Source: Nesterenkonia massiliensis
Lineage (GTDB): Bacteria > Actinomycetota > Actinomycetes > Actinomycetales > Micrococcaceae
Assembly (NCBI RefSeq): GCF_000455245.1
Contig: NZ_HG005168.1
Location: forward strand, 34,046-98,045
Length of the DNA stretch: 64,000 nt
Reading direction: 5' to 3'
The position numbers were made by a program, and so were the translations under genes. Numbering within the stretch: the stretch's first letter is position 1; each line of letters starts with the position of its first letter. Shown one piece after another: positions 9,326 to 18,080 of the stretch. The notes under the pieces were generated by a model. It was not told where the DNA came from, ran no database searches, and worked only from the letters and a program-made list of their open reading frames with translations.

Positions 9326-10549
9326 TCAGAATCCGGAGAGGAAGCCGCCGGTCAGGCGGTTCTGCTCCTGGATATAGCGCTTAGCGCGAGCGGCATGCAG
9401 CCGTGAATTGACCTCCACGGCACGGGAGTAATGCCCGATGAGCTGATTGCAGATGGCCTCCCAGGTGCGGCCCTGCACTTCCGCGTGGGCCGCAGCCGAG
9501 AAGGATGCGCGGGCGTCGTCGTCGCTCACCAGGTGTTCCACCGCCGAGCGCAGCCCGGGCAGATCACCGGGCTCATAGAGCCAGCCGGTGCGCCCCCGGT
9601 CCACCAGATCCAAAGGTCCACCGCGCCCCACCGCCACCACCGGGACGGCCGCGGCCATCGCCTCCTGAATGGTCTGGCAGAACGTTTCAGCCTCTCCCGG
9701 ATGCACGAAGACATCCAAGCTGGCCACATGGGCGCCCAGGTCATCCCCGGACTGGAAACCGGCGAAATAGGCCTTGGGCAGCCGCCGCCGAAGGGAAGGT
9801 TCCATTGGGCCGTTGCCAATGATCACCAGTCGAGTCCCGGGCAGTGAGTCCAGCACGGCCAGGTCCTCGATCTGCTTCTCCGCCGCCAGTCGACCCACGA
9901 AGCCGATGAGCTTCTCACCATGCGGAGCAATCAGCGCCCGCAGTGCCTCATCCCGGCGACCGGGGTTGAAGCGCTGCAGATCCACGCCGCGCCGCCACGT
10001 CTTCAGGCGCTTGATGCCGCGCTCGCGCAGCTGGCTCTTGCAGAAGGAGCTCGGCACCAGAGTCAGCGTGGAGGCCTGGTGCATGCGCTGAACATGCTGC
10101 CAGAGCAGTTCCTCGGCCCAGGGCAACCGGTAGCGGGCGGCATAGGTCGGCACTTCGGTCTGGTAGATGGAGACCGTGGGCAGTCCCAGCGCGTCTGCGG
10201 CCTGGATGGCTCGCCAGCCCAGCACAAAGGGGGAGGCCACGTGCACGACGTCGGGCCGGATGTCCTCCAGAATATGGCGGATGCGCATCACGAACCCGGC
10301 CGCGACCCGGACTTTGGGATAATCCGGCAGTGGCAGCGATGGTACGCGGATCACCGTGAAACCATGGCAAAGCTCTGGCTGATCAGGGATTTCTTCTGCC
10401 AGGGGATTGGAGTCGAATAGGGAATCACTGGGCGCAATGACGGTGACCTGATCCCCGCGTCGGCGCAGATGCGCAAGAACATGCAGAACAGAGTTAGTCA
10501 CTCCGTTCATATGGGGCAAGAAAGACTCAGCAACCACCACGACTTTCAC
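9326..10549 (-). CDS. GT4 family glycosyltransferase, MgtA/PimB-like
   Basis: Two-domain GT-B enzyme using a nucleotide sugar. The N-terminus MKVVVVAESFLPHMNGVTNSVLHVLAHLRRRG is the acceptor-domain signature of GT4 mannosyl- or glucosyltransferases. The donor domain shows GFVGRLAAEKQIEDL and the E-x7-E motif in PGEAETFCQTIQEAMA. The start is a GTG at 10549. Closest in layout to actinobacterial MgtA, which mannosylates a glycolipid anchor of lipomannan, but also to PimB. It is a single gene, transcribed away from DUF6350. Acts at the inner face of the membrane. Exact acceptor not determinable. Confidence 0.82.
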   Translation of the reverse strand: MKVVVVAESFLPHMNGVTNSVLHVLAHLRRRGDQVTVIAPSDSLFDSNPLAEEIPDQPELCHGFTVIRVPSLPLPDYPKVRVAAGFVMRIRHILEDIRPDVVHVASPFVLGWRAIQAADALGLPTVSIYQTEVPTYAARYRLPWAEELLWQHVQRMHQASTLTLVPSSFCKSQLRERGIKRLKTWRRGVDLQRFNPGRRDEALRALIAPHGEKLIGFVGRLAAEKQIEDLAVLDSLPGTRLVIIGNGPMEPSLRRRLPKAYFAGFQSGDDLGAHVASLDVFVHPGEAETFCQTIQEAMAAAVPVVAVGRGGPLDLVDRGRTGWLYEPGDLPGLRSAVEHLVSDDDARASFSAAAHAEVQGRTWEAICNQLIGHYSRAVEVNSRLHAARAKRYIQEQNRLTGGFLSGF

Positions 10550-10722
10550 GGTTTAAGAATAAGAGCTTCCGCTGATGAACAGTCGTGTCTGAGGTTGATT
10601 TCAGGTGAACACATTGTGAATCCTTCCTCGGGCTCCCGCTGCCGGACCTGCACCATCAGACTGGATGGGTTTTCGCCCGCTGGGGGAGTCAATCCGGGGG
10701 GCAGGGTCCACCAGCTGGCACC

Positions 10723-12144
10723 ATGGAACCAATGAGCACTGCTGAGTCCCCTTCTCGCTTCCGGCTGCCCGACCTGCCGCTGTGGCTCTTCGGCGTCTTC
10801 GAGGCGGTTCAGGCGGTGCTGGCCCTTGCGCTTCTGGTGACCGTGCCGGTGCTGGCTATGGCACTGGGCAGTGCCGGTGCAGGGTTCGACGGCGGGGCGG
10901 TCACCTCCTTGTCCGCCCAGGTGTGGCTGGTGCTCAACGCCTCGCCGCTGCAACTGACTGAGGAGAGCGGCTGGTTCCGTCTGGTACCACTGGGGCTCAC
11001 CCTGATCCCGTTCTATCTGGCGTGGCGGGCCGGCCGACGGCTGGCGCAGGGCTCCTATCCGGATCAGCTCTGGCAAGGGTTGACCGGCTTCATCCTGGTC
11101 TATGCCGCCGCGGCCGGTGGTATTGCCCAGCTGGCTCAAGGGAGCACCATCACCGCCGCCCCACCTGCCAGTGTGGCAGCCGCCGCCGCAGTGGCAGCCC
11201 TGGGTTCACTGTCCGGCTGCTACGCCGAGGCCCGCAGCGCAACCCGGATGATCGGGGTTGATCTCGAGGCCAAAGTGGAGGAACTTTCCCAGCACCTGAA
11301 ATGGGCCGGAGCGTATCTGTGGGCGGTGCTGCGGGCCGGTGCGGTTGCCGCTGTTGCCGCCGTCGGACTCTCCGCTCTGCTGCTGGGGGGCTGGATCGGT
11401 TTCCGCTGGATGGATGTCGCCAATGCCTACCAGGCCATCGGCCCGGGGATCTGGGGGGCGGCTGGACTGACCTTGCTGCAGCTGGGAGCAGCGCCGAATA
11501 TGGTGCTGTGGGCCCTTTCCTACTCCACCGGCGCCGGATTCTCGGTGGGCTCGGGGACGCAGCTGTCGCCGTTCGCCGCTGAACTCGGGGCTGTGCCGGA
11601 TGTGCCGGTGCTCGCTGTGCTGCCCGCTGAGGTGTACGAATATTCCTGGACGGTCTTGGGCCTGCCGCTGCTGGCCGGAGTGCTGGCCGGCTGGTGGCTG
11701 ATGCGCGAAGGCGAGAATCATCTGGATGACTGGTTCGTGCTGCGCATCCGGTTCCGTCCGGTATCCCTGACGCTGTCCACGCTGACGCTTGGACTGCTGA
11801 CCGGTCTGGTCACCGCTCTGCTTGCGGTGCTGCCGCTGTGGCTCTCGCATATTTCACTAGGCCTTGGGCGGATGAGTGACATCGGCCCGCACGCCCTGCT
11901 CGCTGCGGTGATGCTGGGCGGATGGGTCGCTGCTGGAACGGTGCTGGGCTATCTCATCGCCCCGGCCACCAGCCTGAAGCGTCGTCGTCGCCTGGTATCT
12001 GATGAGGCTGAAACTGATGAGGCGGAGACCAACGAGGATGAGCAGGGATCTCCCCGCCGGTTCAAGAAACTCAAAAACGACGGCGCGGGCGCGGATCACG
12101 CACGCAACGATGACGAGGCAGAGAGCTTCACGGCTTCGAAGTAG
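10723..12144 (+). CDS. DUF6350 multi-pass membrane protein (PerM-like)
   Basis: Large integral membrane protein of 473 residues with about nine hydrophobic segments and a charged C-terminal tail rich in Asp/Glu (ETDEAETNEDEQG). Sequence style and its place just before purN match the actinobacterial DUF6350 family, sometimes labelled cell division protein PerM after a mycobacterial homologue. The first ATG at 10723 and a second at 10732 are equally possible. Function in this organism is unknown; a role in the cell envelope or divisome is inference from the mycobacterial relative. Confidence 0.72.
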   Translation: MEPMSTAESPSRFRLPDLPLWLFGVFEAVQAVLALALLVTVPVLAMALGSAGAGFDGGAVTSLSAQVWLVLNASPLQLTEESGWFRLVPLGLTLIPFYLAWRAGRRLAQGSYPDQLWQGLTGFILVYAAAAGGIAQLAQGSTITAAPPASVAAAAAVAALGSLSGCYAEARSATRMIGVDLEAKVEELSQHLKWAGAYLWAVLRAGAVAAVAAVGLSALLLGGWIGFRWMDVANAYQAIGPGIWGAAGLTLLQLGAAPNMVLWALSYSTGAGFSVGSGTQLSPFAAELGAVPDVPVLAVLPAEVYEYSWTVLGLPLLAGVLAGWWLMREGENHLDDWFVLRIRFRPVSLTLSTLTLGLLTGLVTALLAVLPLWLSHISLGLGRMSDIGPHALLAAVMLGGWVAAGTVLGYLIAPATSLKRRRRLVSDEAETDEAETNEDEQGSPRRFKKLKNDGAGADHARNDDEAESFTASK

Positions 12145-12177
12145 CGCTAGCCAGTTGCTTGCTCAGCGCGGGAGGCC

Positions 12178-12627
12178 TCAGTTGCTGCCGGGCACACTGG
12201 AGAGCATGTTCTCCTGGTACTCGGAGAAACAGCGAGCCATTCCGCGTTCGGTCACTGCGGTCACCCGGCACTGGTCGAAGGTGACGCTGGCCTCCCAGAA
12301 CATCGCTTGCATAGCGCCCAGCAGCGCAAACATGCCGCAGCAGATGATCACCAGCACCGCGGAGATCCAGAACAGCGCCGGAGTCTTGTCCTTCACGCAC
12401 CGCACGATCAGTACGATCCCACCGGCGACCCCGGCTACACCGGCGGCAAGGGAGAGCAGCTTCCACGGCAGCGGCAGCTGGAAGGCCCCGTAGGCCACAA
12501 TGATGGCGAGGACCAGCCATCCCATTAGCCGGGCATGGCGGCGCAGCCTCTCGGGCTGCTCAGCAGGATCGGGCTTACCGGGTTTCAGCTGCGGGGTAGT
12601 GGGATCTGGAGAAGGCGCGCTCATCAC
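12178..12627 (-). CDS. Small membrane protein, unrecognised family
   Basis: The 149-residue product has a Pro-rich cytoplasmic N-terminus, then three hydrophobic segments (LMGWLVLAIIVAYGAFQ, LLSLAAGVAGVAGGIVLI, ISAVLVIICCGMFALLG) and a C-terminal tail with two Cys. I do not recognise the family. It is transcribed divergently from purN with only 23 bases between the start codons and shares a symmetrical -10 with it. It is wedged between DUF6350 and purN, which are usually adjacent. Confidence 0.65.
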   Translation of the reverse strand: MMSAPSPDPTTPQLKPGKPDPAEQPERLRRHARLMGWLVLAIIVAYGAFQLPLPWKLLSLAAGVAGVAGGIVLIVRCVKDKTPALFWISAVLVIICCGMFALLGAMQAMFWEASVTFDQCRVTAVTERGMARCFSEYQENMLSSVPGSN

Positions 12628-12629
12628 AC

Positions 12630-12645
12630 CCAGCCTATAGGCTGG
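12630..12645. promoter_or_regulatory. Palindromic shared -10 between purN and the divergent membrane gene
   Basis: CCAGCCTATAGGCTGG is a perfect 16-base palindrome. It presents TATAGG on both strands; the plus-strand hexamer (12636-12641) ends nine bases before purN ATG and the minus-strand one (12639-12634) ends six bases before the ATG at 12627. No clear -35 on either side and no Shine-Dalgarno sequences. Confidence 0.6.
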
Positions 12646-12650
12646 AGACT

Positions 12651-13238
12651 ATGCGCATCGTGGTTCTGGTCTCCGGTTCTGGCACAAATCTGCAGGCAGT
12701 CATCGACGCCGCGGCCAGTGGTGAGTTGGCCGTGGATATCGCCGCCGTCGGCTCTGATGTTCCAGGCTGCGGTGGGCTGAAGCGCGCCGAAGCCGCCGGC
12801 ATCGCCACATTCGCGGTGCCACTGGAGAAAGGCGCCACCCCGAACCGTCGCGCCGCCTGGAACAGGGAGCTGTGCAAAACGATCAGCGCCTATGAGCCGA
12901 ATCTGGTGGTCTCCAGCGGGTTCATGCGGATTCTCTCCGCTGAGTTCCTCGAGACCATCGGGGTCCCGGTGATCAACACCCACCCCGCCCTGCTGCCCAG
13001 CTTCCCCGGCGCCCACGGGGTCCGCGATGCACTCACCCACGGAGTCAAGATCACCGGCTGCACCGTGCACCAGGTGGACTCAGGTGTGGACACTGGCCCG
13101 ATCCTGGCGCAGGCGGCAGTCGATGTGCTGGACAACGATGACGAAGACTCCCTGCATGAGCGCATCAAAGCCGAAGAGCGCCGCCTGCTGGTGCAGGTGC
13201 TAGCCGACATCGCCGACCGCCGGATTCTGCTCAGCTGA
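12651..13238 (+). CDS. purN: Phosphoribosylglycinamide formyltransferase
   Basis: Third step of de novo purine synthesis: formyl transfer from 10-formyl-THF to GAR. The 195 residues show the N-terminal phosphate-binding loop SGSGTNLQAVIDA, and the family signature running from NTHPALLPSFPGAHG to GCTVHQVDSGVDTGPIL, with the catalytic Asn, His and Asp in place. It starts at ATG 12651 immediately after a -10 element, so it is probably leaderless. In related genomes purH follows directly; here it does not. Confidence 0.95.
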   Translation: MRIVVLVSGSGTNLQAVIDAAASGELAVDIAAVGSDVPGCGGLKRAEAAGIATFAVPLEKGATPNRRAAWNRELCKTISAYEPNLVVSSGFMRILSAEFLETIGVPVINTHPALLPSFPGAHGVRDALTHGVKITGCTVHQVDSGVDTGPILAQAAVDVLDNDDEDSLHERIKAEERRLLVQVLADIADRRILLS

Positions 13239-13255
13239 GTTAGGCACCAGCTGAA

Positions 13256-13921
13256 TCAGGCACCGGGAAGCGCCAGCGTCTGCTTGGAGAGTTCCTTATT
13301 CGGCTCCTCGTAGCTGACCGATTCCACGCCACCAGGGCCAATATGCAGGCTGGTAATGGAGGTCAGCGTGCATTCGCGGCTGCGCGGATCATGCCACAGC
13401 GGCCGGTTCTCGGCCCACAACCGGGTCACCCAAATAGGCAGCTGATGGGAGACCACCACCACCTCCGCGCCCTCGCCATGGTCAGCAATGGCCTGATCCG
13501 AGAGGTCTTTCACCGCAGCCAGCACGCGGGAAACCTGCTGCTTATAGGGTTCCCCCCAGGACGGTCGGAAGGGGTTGACCAACAGCGGCCAATACTTGGG
13601 GCGGCGTAGCTGCCGCTTCATCGAGGAAAGACCCTCAAAAGCGTTCTCCGCCTCCAGGACACGTTCCTCGATGGTCACCGGCAGACCCAGGCGGGCTGAC
13701 AGCGGGGCGATGGTCTCCTGTGCTCGCTGCAGTGGAGAAGCCGCCAGCATATGAACGGGTCGGCCCTGCTCGGCACGCTGCACGAAGTGCTCAGCGATGC
13801 CCAGCGCCATCTCTTTACCCAGCTCGGAGAGGCCGAAACCATCAAGCCGGCCGTAAAGCACCCTGTCCGGGTTATGCACTTCGCCGTGACGCACCAAATG
13901 GACTGTAGCGGTATGTCCCAT
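13256..13921 (-). CDS. Histidine phosphatase (phosphoglycerate mutase-like) family protein
   Basis: Cytosolic phosphatase with the phosphohistidine signature HLVRHGEVHNP near residue 8, a second acidic/His region ENRPLWHDPRSRE and VVVSHQLPIWVTRL carrying the second catalytic His. The 221-residue form starts at ATG 13921 (MGHTATVHLVRHGE), chosen because family proteins begin about there and because a -10 hexamer lies seven bases upstream; a longer frame would overlap the divergent gene. Substrate unknown; not a glycolytic mutase by the short, atypical insert. Confidence 0.85.
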   Translation of the reverse strand: MGHTATVHLVRHGEVHNPDRVLYGRLDGFGLSELGKEMALGIAEHFVQRAEQGRPVHMLAASPLQRAQETIAPLSARLGLPVTIEERVLEAENAFEGLSSMKRQLRRPKYWPLLVNPFRPSWGEPYKQQVSRVLAAVKDLSDQAIADHGEGAEVVVVSHQLPIWVTRLWAENRPLWHDPRSRECTLTSITSLHIGPGGVESVSYEEPNKELSKQTLALPGA

Positions 13922-13927
13922 AGGGAC

Positions 13928-13934
13928 TAGGCTA
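13928..13934. promoter_or_regulatory. Shared symmetrical -10 between the histidine phosphatase and the Pro/Gly-rich membrane gene
   Basis: The seven bases TAGGCTA contain TAGGCT (plus) and TAGCCT (minus). Exactly seven bases separate each hexamer from its ATG (13941 on plus, 13921 on minus). Both mRNAs should start at or next to the start codon. Confidence 0.6.
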
Positions 13935-13940
13935 ACGTCC

Positions 13941-14900
13941 ATGAGCACCCCGTATGGTCAGACCCCCGACGACGACGCCTCCGCACCTGAACAGGACCCC
14001 CGTCCCGAACCCCGCTACGGACAGTACGCTCCGCGCAGCGAGGATGCTTCCAGCACTTCGGGCACAACGGGCGAGCCGGATGGGTCCGACTCCGCTGACC
14101 AGGGCTCGCCTTACGGACAGCCCGCAAATCCCGGCGGTGACAGCGGCTACAGCGGGGGCCAGTACAACCCCTACGGGCAGCCCACCTGGGGTCAGCCGCA
14201 GCAGAGCCAGGGCTGGCAGAATCCACCGGCCGGCTCCTACCAGCCGCAGCCGGACTTCGCGCAGGCGCCCGGTGGTTATGCGCCCGCTGGCTATCCGTCC
14301 GCGGGTGACCAGCCCTTCGGCAGTTCCGGCAAACCCAAGCGCGCCGGAACGCTGATGGGTGCGCTGTTCCTGCTGATCGGCGCTGCAGTGAGCGCACTGG
14401 CGTGGGGCATCTACACTTTCGCGGATCTGCCGATGCAGAATCCGGACCAGATCCTCTCTCCCAGCTACCAGCAGATGTTCATCGAGCAGATGCAGGCTGA
14501 CCCACAGTTCCAGGGTGTAAGCGAGGCTGAGGTTCTGGAGCTGATACTGCTGAGCCTGGGTGTGATGGCACTGGTCTGGGCTGTCGTTGTGGCGGTGATC
14601 TATGTGGCGATGGCCTTCGTGGGCACAATGACCGGAAACGTAGGCCGCATTCTGGCCACCATCTGGATCGCCGGCAGTCTGTTCCTGTTCTTCTTCGGGT
14701 ACAACGGCGGCTCATACGGCCTGATCCTGACGACTGTTGTGCTGAGCTTCGCCGCCCTGGTGATGCTCTGGCTCCCGGCGTCGAATAAGCACATCCGGGA
14801 CCGCAGGGCCTATAAGGAGTTCCAGCGTTCTGGCGGCTACTCGGCACCGGGGTACGGATCCTACTCTCCACCGCAGCAGCCGGGGGCTTATCAGGGCTGA
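13941..14900 (+). CDS. Membrane protein with Gly/Pro/Tyr/Gln-rich cytoplasmic tails
   Basis: A 319-residue protein. Residues 1-130 are low complexity with repeated YGQP/YxQP words (PYGQPA, PYGQPT, WGQPQ), followed by four hydrophobic segments (TLMGALFLLIGAAVSALAWG and three more between residues 195 and 275) and a short tail with SAPGYGSYSPP. Such tails are common in actinobacterial membrane proteins; the membrane part is not a family I recognise. The ORF begins at a leaderless-looking ATG and is followed by the cytochrome biogenesis operon after 86 bases. Confidence 0.75.
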   Translation: MSTPYGQTPDDDASAPEQDPRPEPRYGQYAPRSEDASSTSGTTGEPDGSDSADQGSPYGQPANPGGDSGYSGGQYNPYGQPTWGQPQQSQGWQNPPAGSYQPQPDFAQAPGGYAPAGYPSAGDQPFGSSGKPKRAGTLMGALFLLIGAAVSALAWGIYTFADLPMQNPDQILSPSYQQMFIEQMQADPQFQGVSEAEVLELILLSLGVMALVWAVVVAVIYVAMAFVGTMTGNVGRILATIWIAGSLFLFFFGYNGGSYGLILTTVVLSFAALVMLWLPASNKHIRDRRAYKEFQRSGGYSAPGYGSYSPPQQPGAYQG

Positions 14901-14949
14901 GGGTCGGCCGCCCCAGTGGGGCCGGGAGACCGAGGCCAAAGTCACTATT

Positions 14950-14966
14950 TTCTACGCGGCGTAGAA
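14950..14966. promoter_or_regulatory. Palindromic operator candidate in the tlpA promoter
   Basis: TTCTACGC-G-GCGTAGAA is a perfect dyad of eight bases each side of a central G. A further half-site CGTAGAA lies at 14970-14976 and overlaps the candidate -10 TAGAAT (14972-14977), so a protein bound here would cover the promoter. Confidence 0.55.
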
Positions 14967-14986
14967 GAACGTAGAATAGATGACTG

Positions 14987-15598
14987 ATGCCGACTGAATC
15001 CTCACTTCCACGCTCGCCGTTCCGCGCCCTAGCTGCGGCCGTGATGATTTCTGCCCTGGCGCTTACGGCCTGCGGATCCGATAACGACGATCTCGCCCAG
15101 CGCGCCTCCAATGACGGCACCAACTATGTGGCCGGAGACGGCTCCGTGCAGGAGTACGCTCCCGAGAACCGCGGGGAGCCGGTCGAGTTCGAATCCACGC
15201 TCTTCGACGGCTCCGAAGTCAGCCCCGAGCGCTGGGCCGGTGAAGTCACCGTCATCAACTTCTGGTACGCCGCCTGTGCCCCCTGCCGAGTTGAAGCCCC
15301 AGACCTGCAGGCCATCCACGAAGAGTTCGACGACGAAGGCGTGCAGTTCTACGGCGTCAACACCCGAGACACACAAGCCACAGCTGAAGCCTTCGAGCGC
15401 AACTTCGGCATCACCTACCCCTCAATGGAGGACCGCAGCGGACAGGTCATGATGGCCATGACCAGTTACGTCCCACCCTCAGCGGTGCCCACCACGCTGG
15501 TCCTTGACCGCGAAGGGCGCGTCTCAGCCCGCATCCTCGGCATCGCCGAACCCGGCACTCTCCGGGCGCTGATCACCACCGCCCTGGAGGAGGGGTGA
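14987..15598 (+). CDS. TlpA/ResA-like thioredoxin-fold lipoprotein
   Basis: Membrane-anchored extracytoplasmic thiol-disulfide reductase that reduces apocytochrome c haem-binding cysteines (ResA/CcmG role). Lipoprotein signal with lipobox LTAC (Cys near residue 28), then a thioredoxin fold with WYAACAPCRVEAPDL, where CAPC is the redox motif, and the cis-Pro in PPSAVPTTLVL. The 203 residues fit the family. It is the first gene of a four-gene System II operon; its stop overlaps the ccdA start. Confidence 0.9.
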   Translation: MPTESSLPRSPFRALAAAVMISALALTACGSDNDDLAQRASNDGTNYVAGDGSVQEYAPENRGEPVEFESTLFDGSEVSPERWAGEVTVINFWYAACAPCRVEAPDLQAIHEEFDDEGVQFYGVNTRDTQATAEAFERNFGITYPSMEDRSGQVMMAMTSYVPPSAVPTTLVLDREGRVSARILGIAEPGTLRALITTALEEG

Positions 15599-16353
15599 CC
15601 GGTAACAACCCCTTCGCCGAACTGGTTCTTGACGGTTCGCTGCTGATCTCCGCGCCGGTGGCCCTGCTGGCCGGGCTGGTTTCCTTCCTCTCACCCTGCG
15701 TGCTGCCCTTGGTTCCGGGATACCTCGGCTACGTCACCGGACTCTCCGGCGTCGAGCTTCAGGAACGCTCCAAGTCCCGCATGGTCCTCGGCGCCAGCCT
15801 CTTCGTGCTGGGTTTCTCTGTGGTCTTCGTCCTGGTGGGCGTGGTGTTCAGCTGGGCCACCACCTGGTTGCGCGTCGAAGGTGGTTGGCTCACCCAGGCA
15901 CTGGGCGGCGTCGTCGTCCTCATGGGGCTGATTTTCATGGGAGCCTTCAGCTTCTTCCAGCGCGAAGCCAAAATTCACCGCCGCCCGCCGGATGGTCTGC
16001 TGGGCGCACCCCTGTTGGGGGCAACCTTCGGGCTCGGTTGGGCGCCCTGCATCGGCCCGACCCTGGCTGCAGTCCTGCTGCTGGCCACCCCCGCCGGCGG
16101 CGACCCGGCACGTGGAGCCCTGCTGGTCTTCATCTACTGCTTGGGCCTAGGCATCCCGTTCATCCTGATCAGTCTGGGGATGGGTCGTGGCATGCGCACC
16201 CTGGACTTTTTCAAGCGCCATAAGCTCGCGGTGATGCGGGTAGGCGGCGGGCTGCTGATCCTGGTGGGCCTGCTGATGCTCTCCGGAATCTGGAACACCT
16301 GGGTCTGGGCGCTGCAGGACTGGTTCGCCAACGAGGTGAGGATGCCGATCTGA
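15595..16353 (+). CDS. ccdA: Cytochrome c biogenesis protein CcdA
   Basis: Six-helix membrane protein that passes electrons from cytoplasmic thioredoxin to the extracytoplasmic TlpA-like protein. The two conserved membrane cysteines are visible in FLSPCVLPLVPGYLGYVTG and LGWAPCIGPTLAAVL. The GTG start at 15595 overlaps the upstream TGA (GTGA), and its own TGA overlaps the resB ATG, so the operon is translationally coupled. 252 residues, normal for the family. Confidence 0.94.
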   Translation: MTGNNPFAELVLDGSLLISAPVALLAGLVSFLSPCVLPLVPGYLGYVTGLSGVELQERSKSRMVLGASLFVLGFSVVFVLVGVVFSWATTWLRVEGGWLTQALGGVVVLMGLIFMGAFSFFQREAKIHRRPPDGLLGAPLLGATFGLGWAPCIGPTLAAVLLLATPAGGDPARGALLVFIYCLGLGIPFILISLGMGRGMRTLDFFKRHKLAVMRVGGGLLILVGLLMLSGIWNTWVWALQDWFANEVRMPI

Positions 16354-18038
16354 TGGCCAAAAACATCCAGCCCTCAGCCCACCGGGACAACGCTCGGGAA
16401 GATGCGGTCAACGCCGCCCAGGGCAATGTGTCCAAGAAAGACGTGGCGGCACCGGCGCTGGGCGTCAGCGGCATGCTGCGGTGGGCCTGGACTCAGCTGA
16501 CCTCCATGCGCACCGCACTAATGTTGCTTCTGTTGCTGGCCGTCGCAGCAGTGCCCGGGTCGATCTTCCCGCAGCGCGTGCAGGACGCCTTCGCTGTGCA
16601 GAGCTGGATTAATGACAATCCTGAAATCGGCCCGGTGCTGGACTTCTTCCAGTTCTTCGACGTCTACTCCTCGGTCTGGTTCTCTGCGATCTACCTGCTG
16701 CTGTTCATCTCATTGATCGGCTGCATCATCCCGCGAGCGCGGAAGCACTGGCAGCAGATGACCACGCCGCCCCCGCGCACTCCCCGGCGGCTGCAGCGGC
16801 TGCCCGAGTATGGCGCCCTGGAACTGGAGGATGGCGGCCCTACGCCTGAGCAGGCGCTGAAGGATGCTGCCGCGGTGCTCAAGCGCCGTCGCTACCGGGT
16901 TGATCTCCGTGAGACCTCGGTAGGTGCCGAAAAGGGGTACCTGAAGGAGATCGGCAATATCCTCTTCCACGTCTCCCTGGTGGGCGTGCTGGTTTTTGTG
17001 GCCGCCGGTTCCATGTTCAGCTACCGCGGACAGAAGGTGCTGATCGAGGACGAAGGCTTCGTCAACGCCCTGGTGGCCTACGATAACTTTTACCCCGGCA
17101 CCTGGTTCGAGGAAGAGGATCTGGATCCCTTCAGTATCAGGCTCAACGGGTTCCAGCGAGAGTTCGACCGGCAGATGTTCGGCGATGAGCCCAACCCCAA
17201 TTACGGCCAAGCCCTGGGCTTCGTCGCGGACGTCACCATCCAGGACGGCGTGGACGCTGAGCCCGAAGACACCACGCTGCAGGTCAATCACCCACTGACC
17301 TTAGGCGGGGCGCAGCTCTACCTGGTGGGCAACGGCTACGCACCGGTGGTCACGGTGCGCGACGGCGAAGGTGAAATCGCCTTCTCCGGACCGGTCATCA
17401 CCCGCCCAGATGACGGGGTCTACACCTCCATGATGGTGATTAAGGCCCCAGATGCCCAGCCCGAACAGCTGGGATTTGTGGGCCTGTTCCTGCCGAGTGC
17501 GCATGACACCGGTGATGGGCTAGCCGTCTCCGTGGACCCCGAGCTTTACAACCCGCAGCTGCACCTCAACGCCTATGCCGGTGACCTCGGACTCGATGAG
17601 GGGGTGCCGCAGAACGTCTACGTCCTCGATACTGAGGAACTTCAGGTGCTGAATTCCCGCGAGGTGGAGGCAGGCGGCATCGTGCTCTCACCGGGGGAGA
17701 CTCACGAGCTGCCCGATGGCATGGGCACCCTGACCTTTGAAGATGTCCAGGATTACATCGCCATCGATATCCACTACAACCCCGGCGAGACCGGTGTGCT
17801 GATCTTTGCGCTGACCGCAACCGGCGGGCTGATCATCAGCCTGTTCCTGCGTCGCCGTCGTGCCTGGGTCACGGTGGAGACCAACGACGCCGGGCGTACA
17901 CTGGTTCGTTACGGCTTGCTCTCCCGCGGCGAGGATTTCCGCCTGCGCGAAGAGAGCATCGCCTTGCGCGAACAGTTTGAGAAGACGTGGACGGTGCGTC
18001 CCCCGCAGCCAGATGAGGAGACCGCCACCGATGCTTAA
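16353..18038 (+). CDS. resB: Cytochrome c biogenesis protein ResB (Ccs1)
   Basis: One half of the System II haem lyase that delivers haem across the membrane and attaches it to apocytochrome c. The 561 residues hold three N-terminal hydrophobic segments (near residues 50-70, 105-125, 205-225), a large extracytoplasmic domain, and a last helix (LIFALTATGGLIISLFL) near residue 480. SMRTALMLLLLLAVAAVPGSIFPQR is the usual first-helix context. Starts one base inside the ccdA stop codon. Confidence 0.93.
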   Translation: MAKNIQPSAHRDNAREDAVNAAQGNVSKKDVAAPALGVSGMLRWAWTQLTSMRTALMLLLLLAVAAVPGSIFPQRVQDAFAVQSWINDNPEIGPVLDFFQFFDVYSSVWFSAIYLLLFISLIGCIIPRARKHWQQMTTPPPRTPRRLQRLPEYGALELEDGGPTPEQALKDAAAVLKRRRYRVDLRETSVGAEKGYLKEIGNILFHVSLVGVLVFVAAGSMFSYRGQKVLIEDEGFVNALVAYDNFYPGTWFEEEDLDPFSIRLNGFQREFDRQMFGDEPNPNYGQALGFVADVTIQDGVDAEPEDTTLQVNHPLTLGGAQLYLVGNGYAPVVTVRDGEGEIAFSGPVITRPDDGVYTSMMVIKAPDAQPEQLGFVGLFLPSAHDTGDGLAVSVDPELYNPQLHLNAYAGDLGLDEGVPQNVYVLDTEELQVLNSREVEAGGIVLSPGETHELPDGMGTLTFEDVQDYIAIDIHYNPGETGVLIFALTATGGLIISLFLRRRRAWVTVETNDAGRTLVRYGLLSRGEDFRLREESIALREQFEKTWTVRPPQPDEETATDA

Positions 18039-18080
18039 GACCAATCCCGCTGACCCTGCCCGAGAGGTTGAGAGGTAGTC

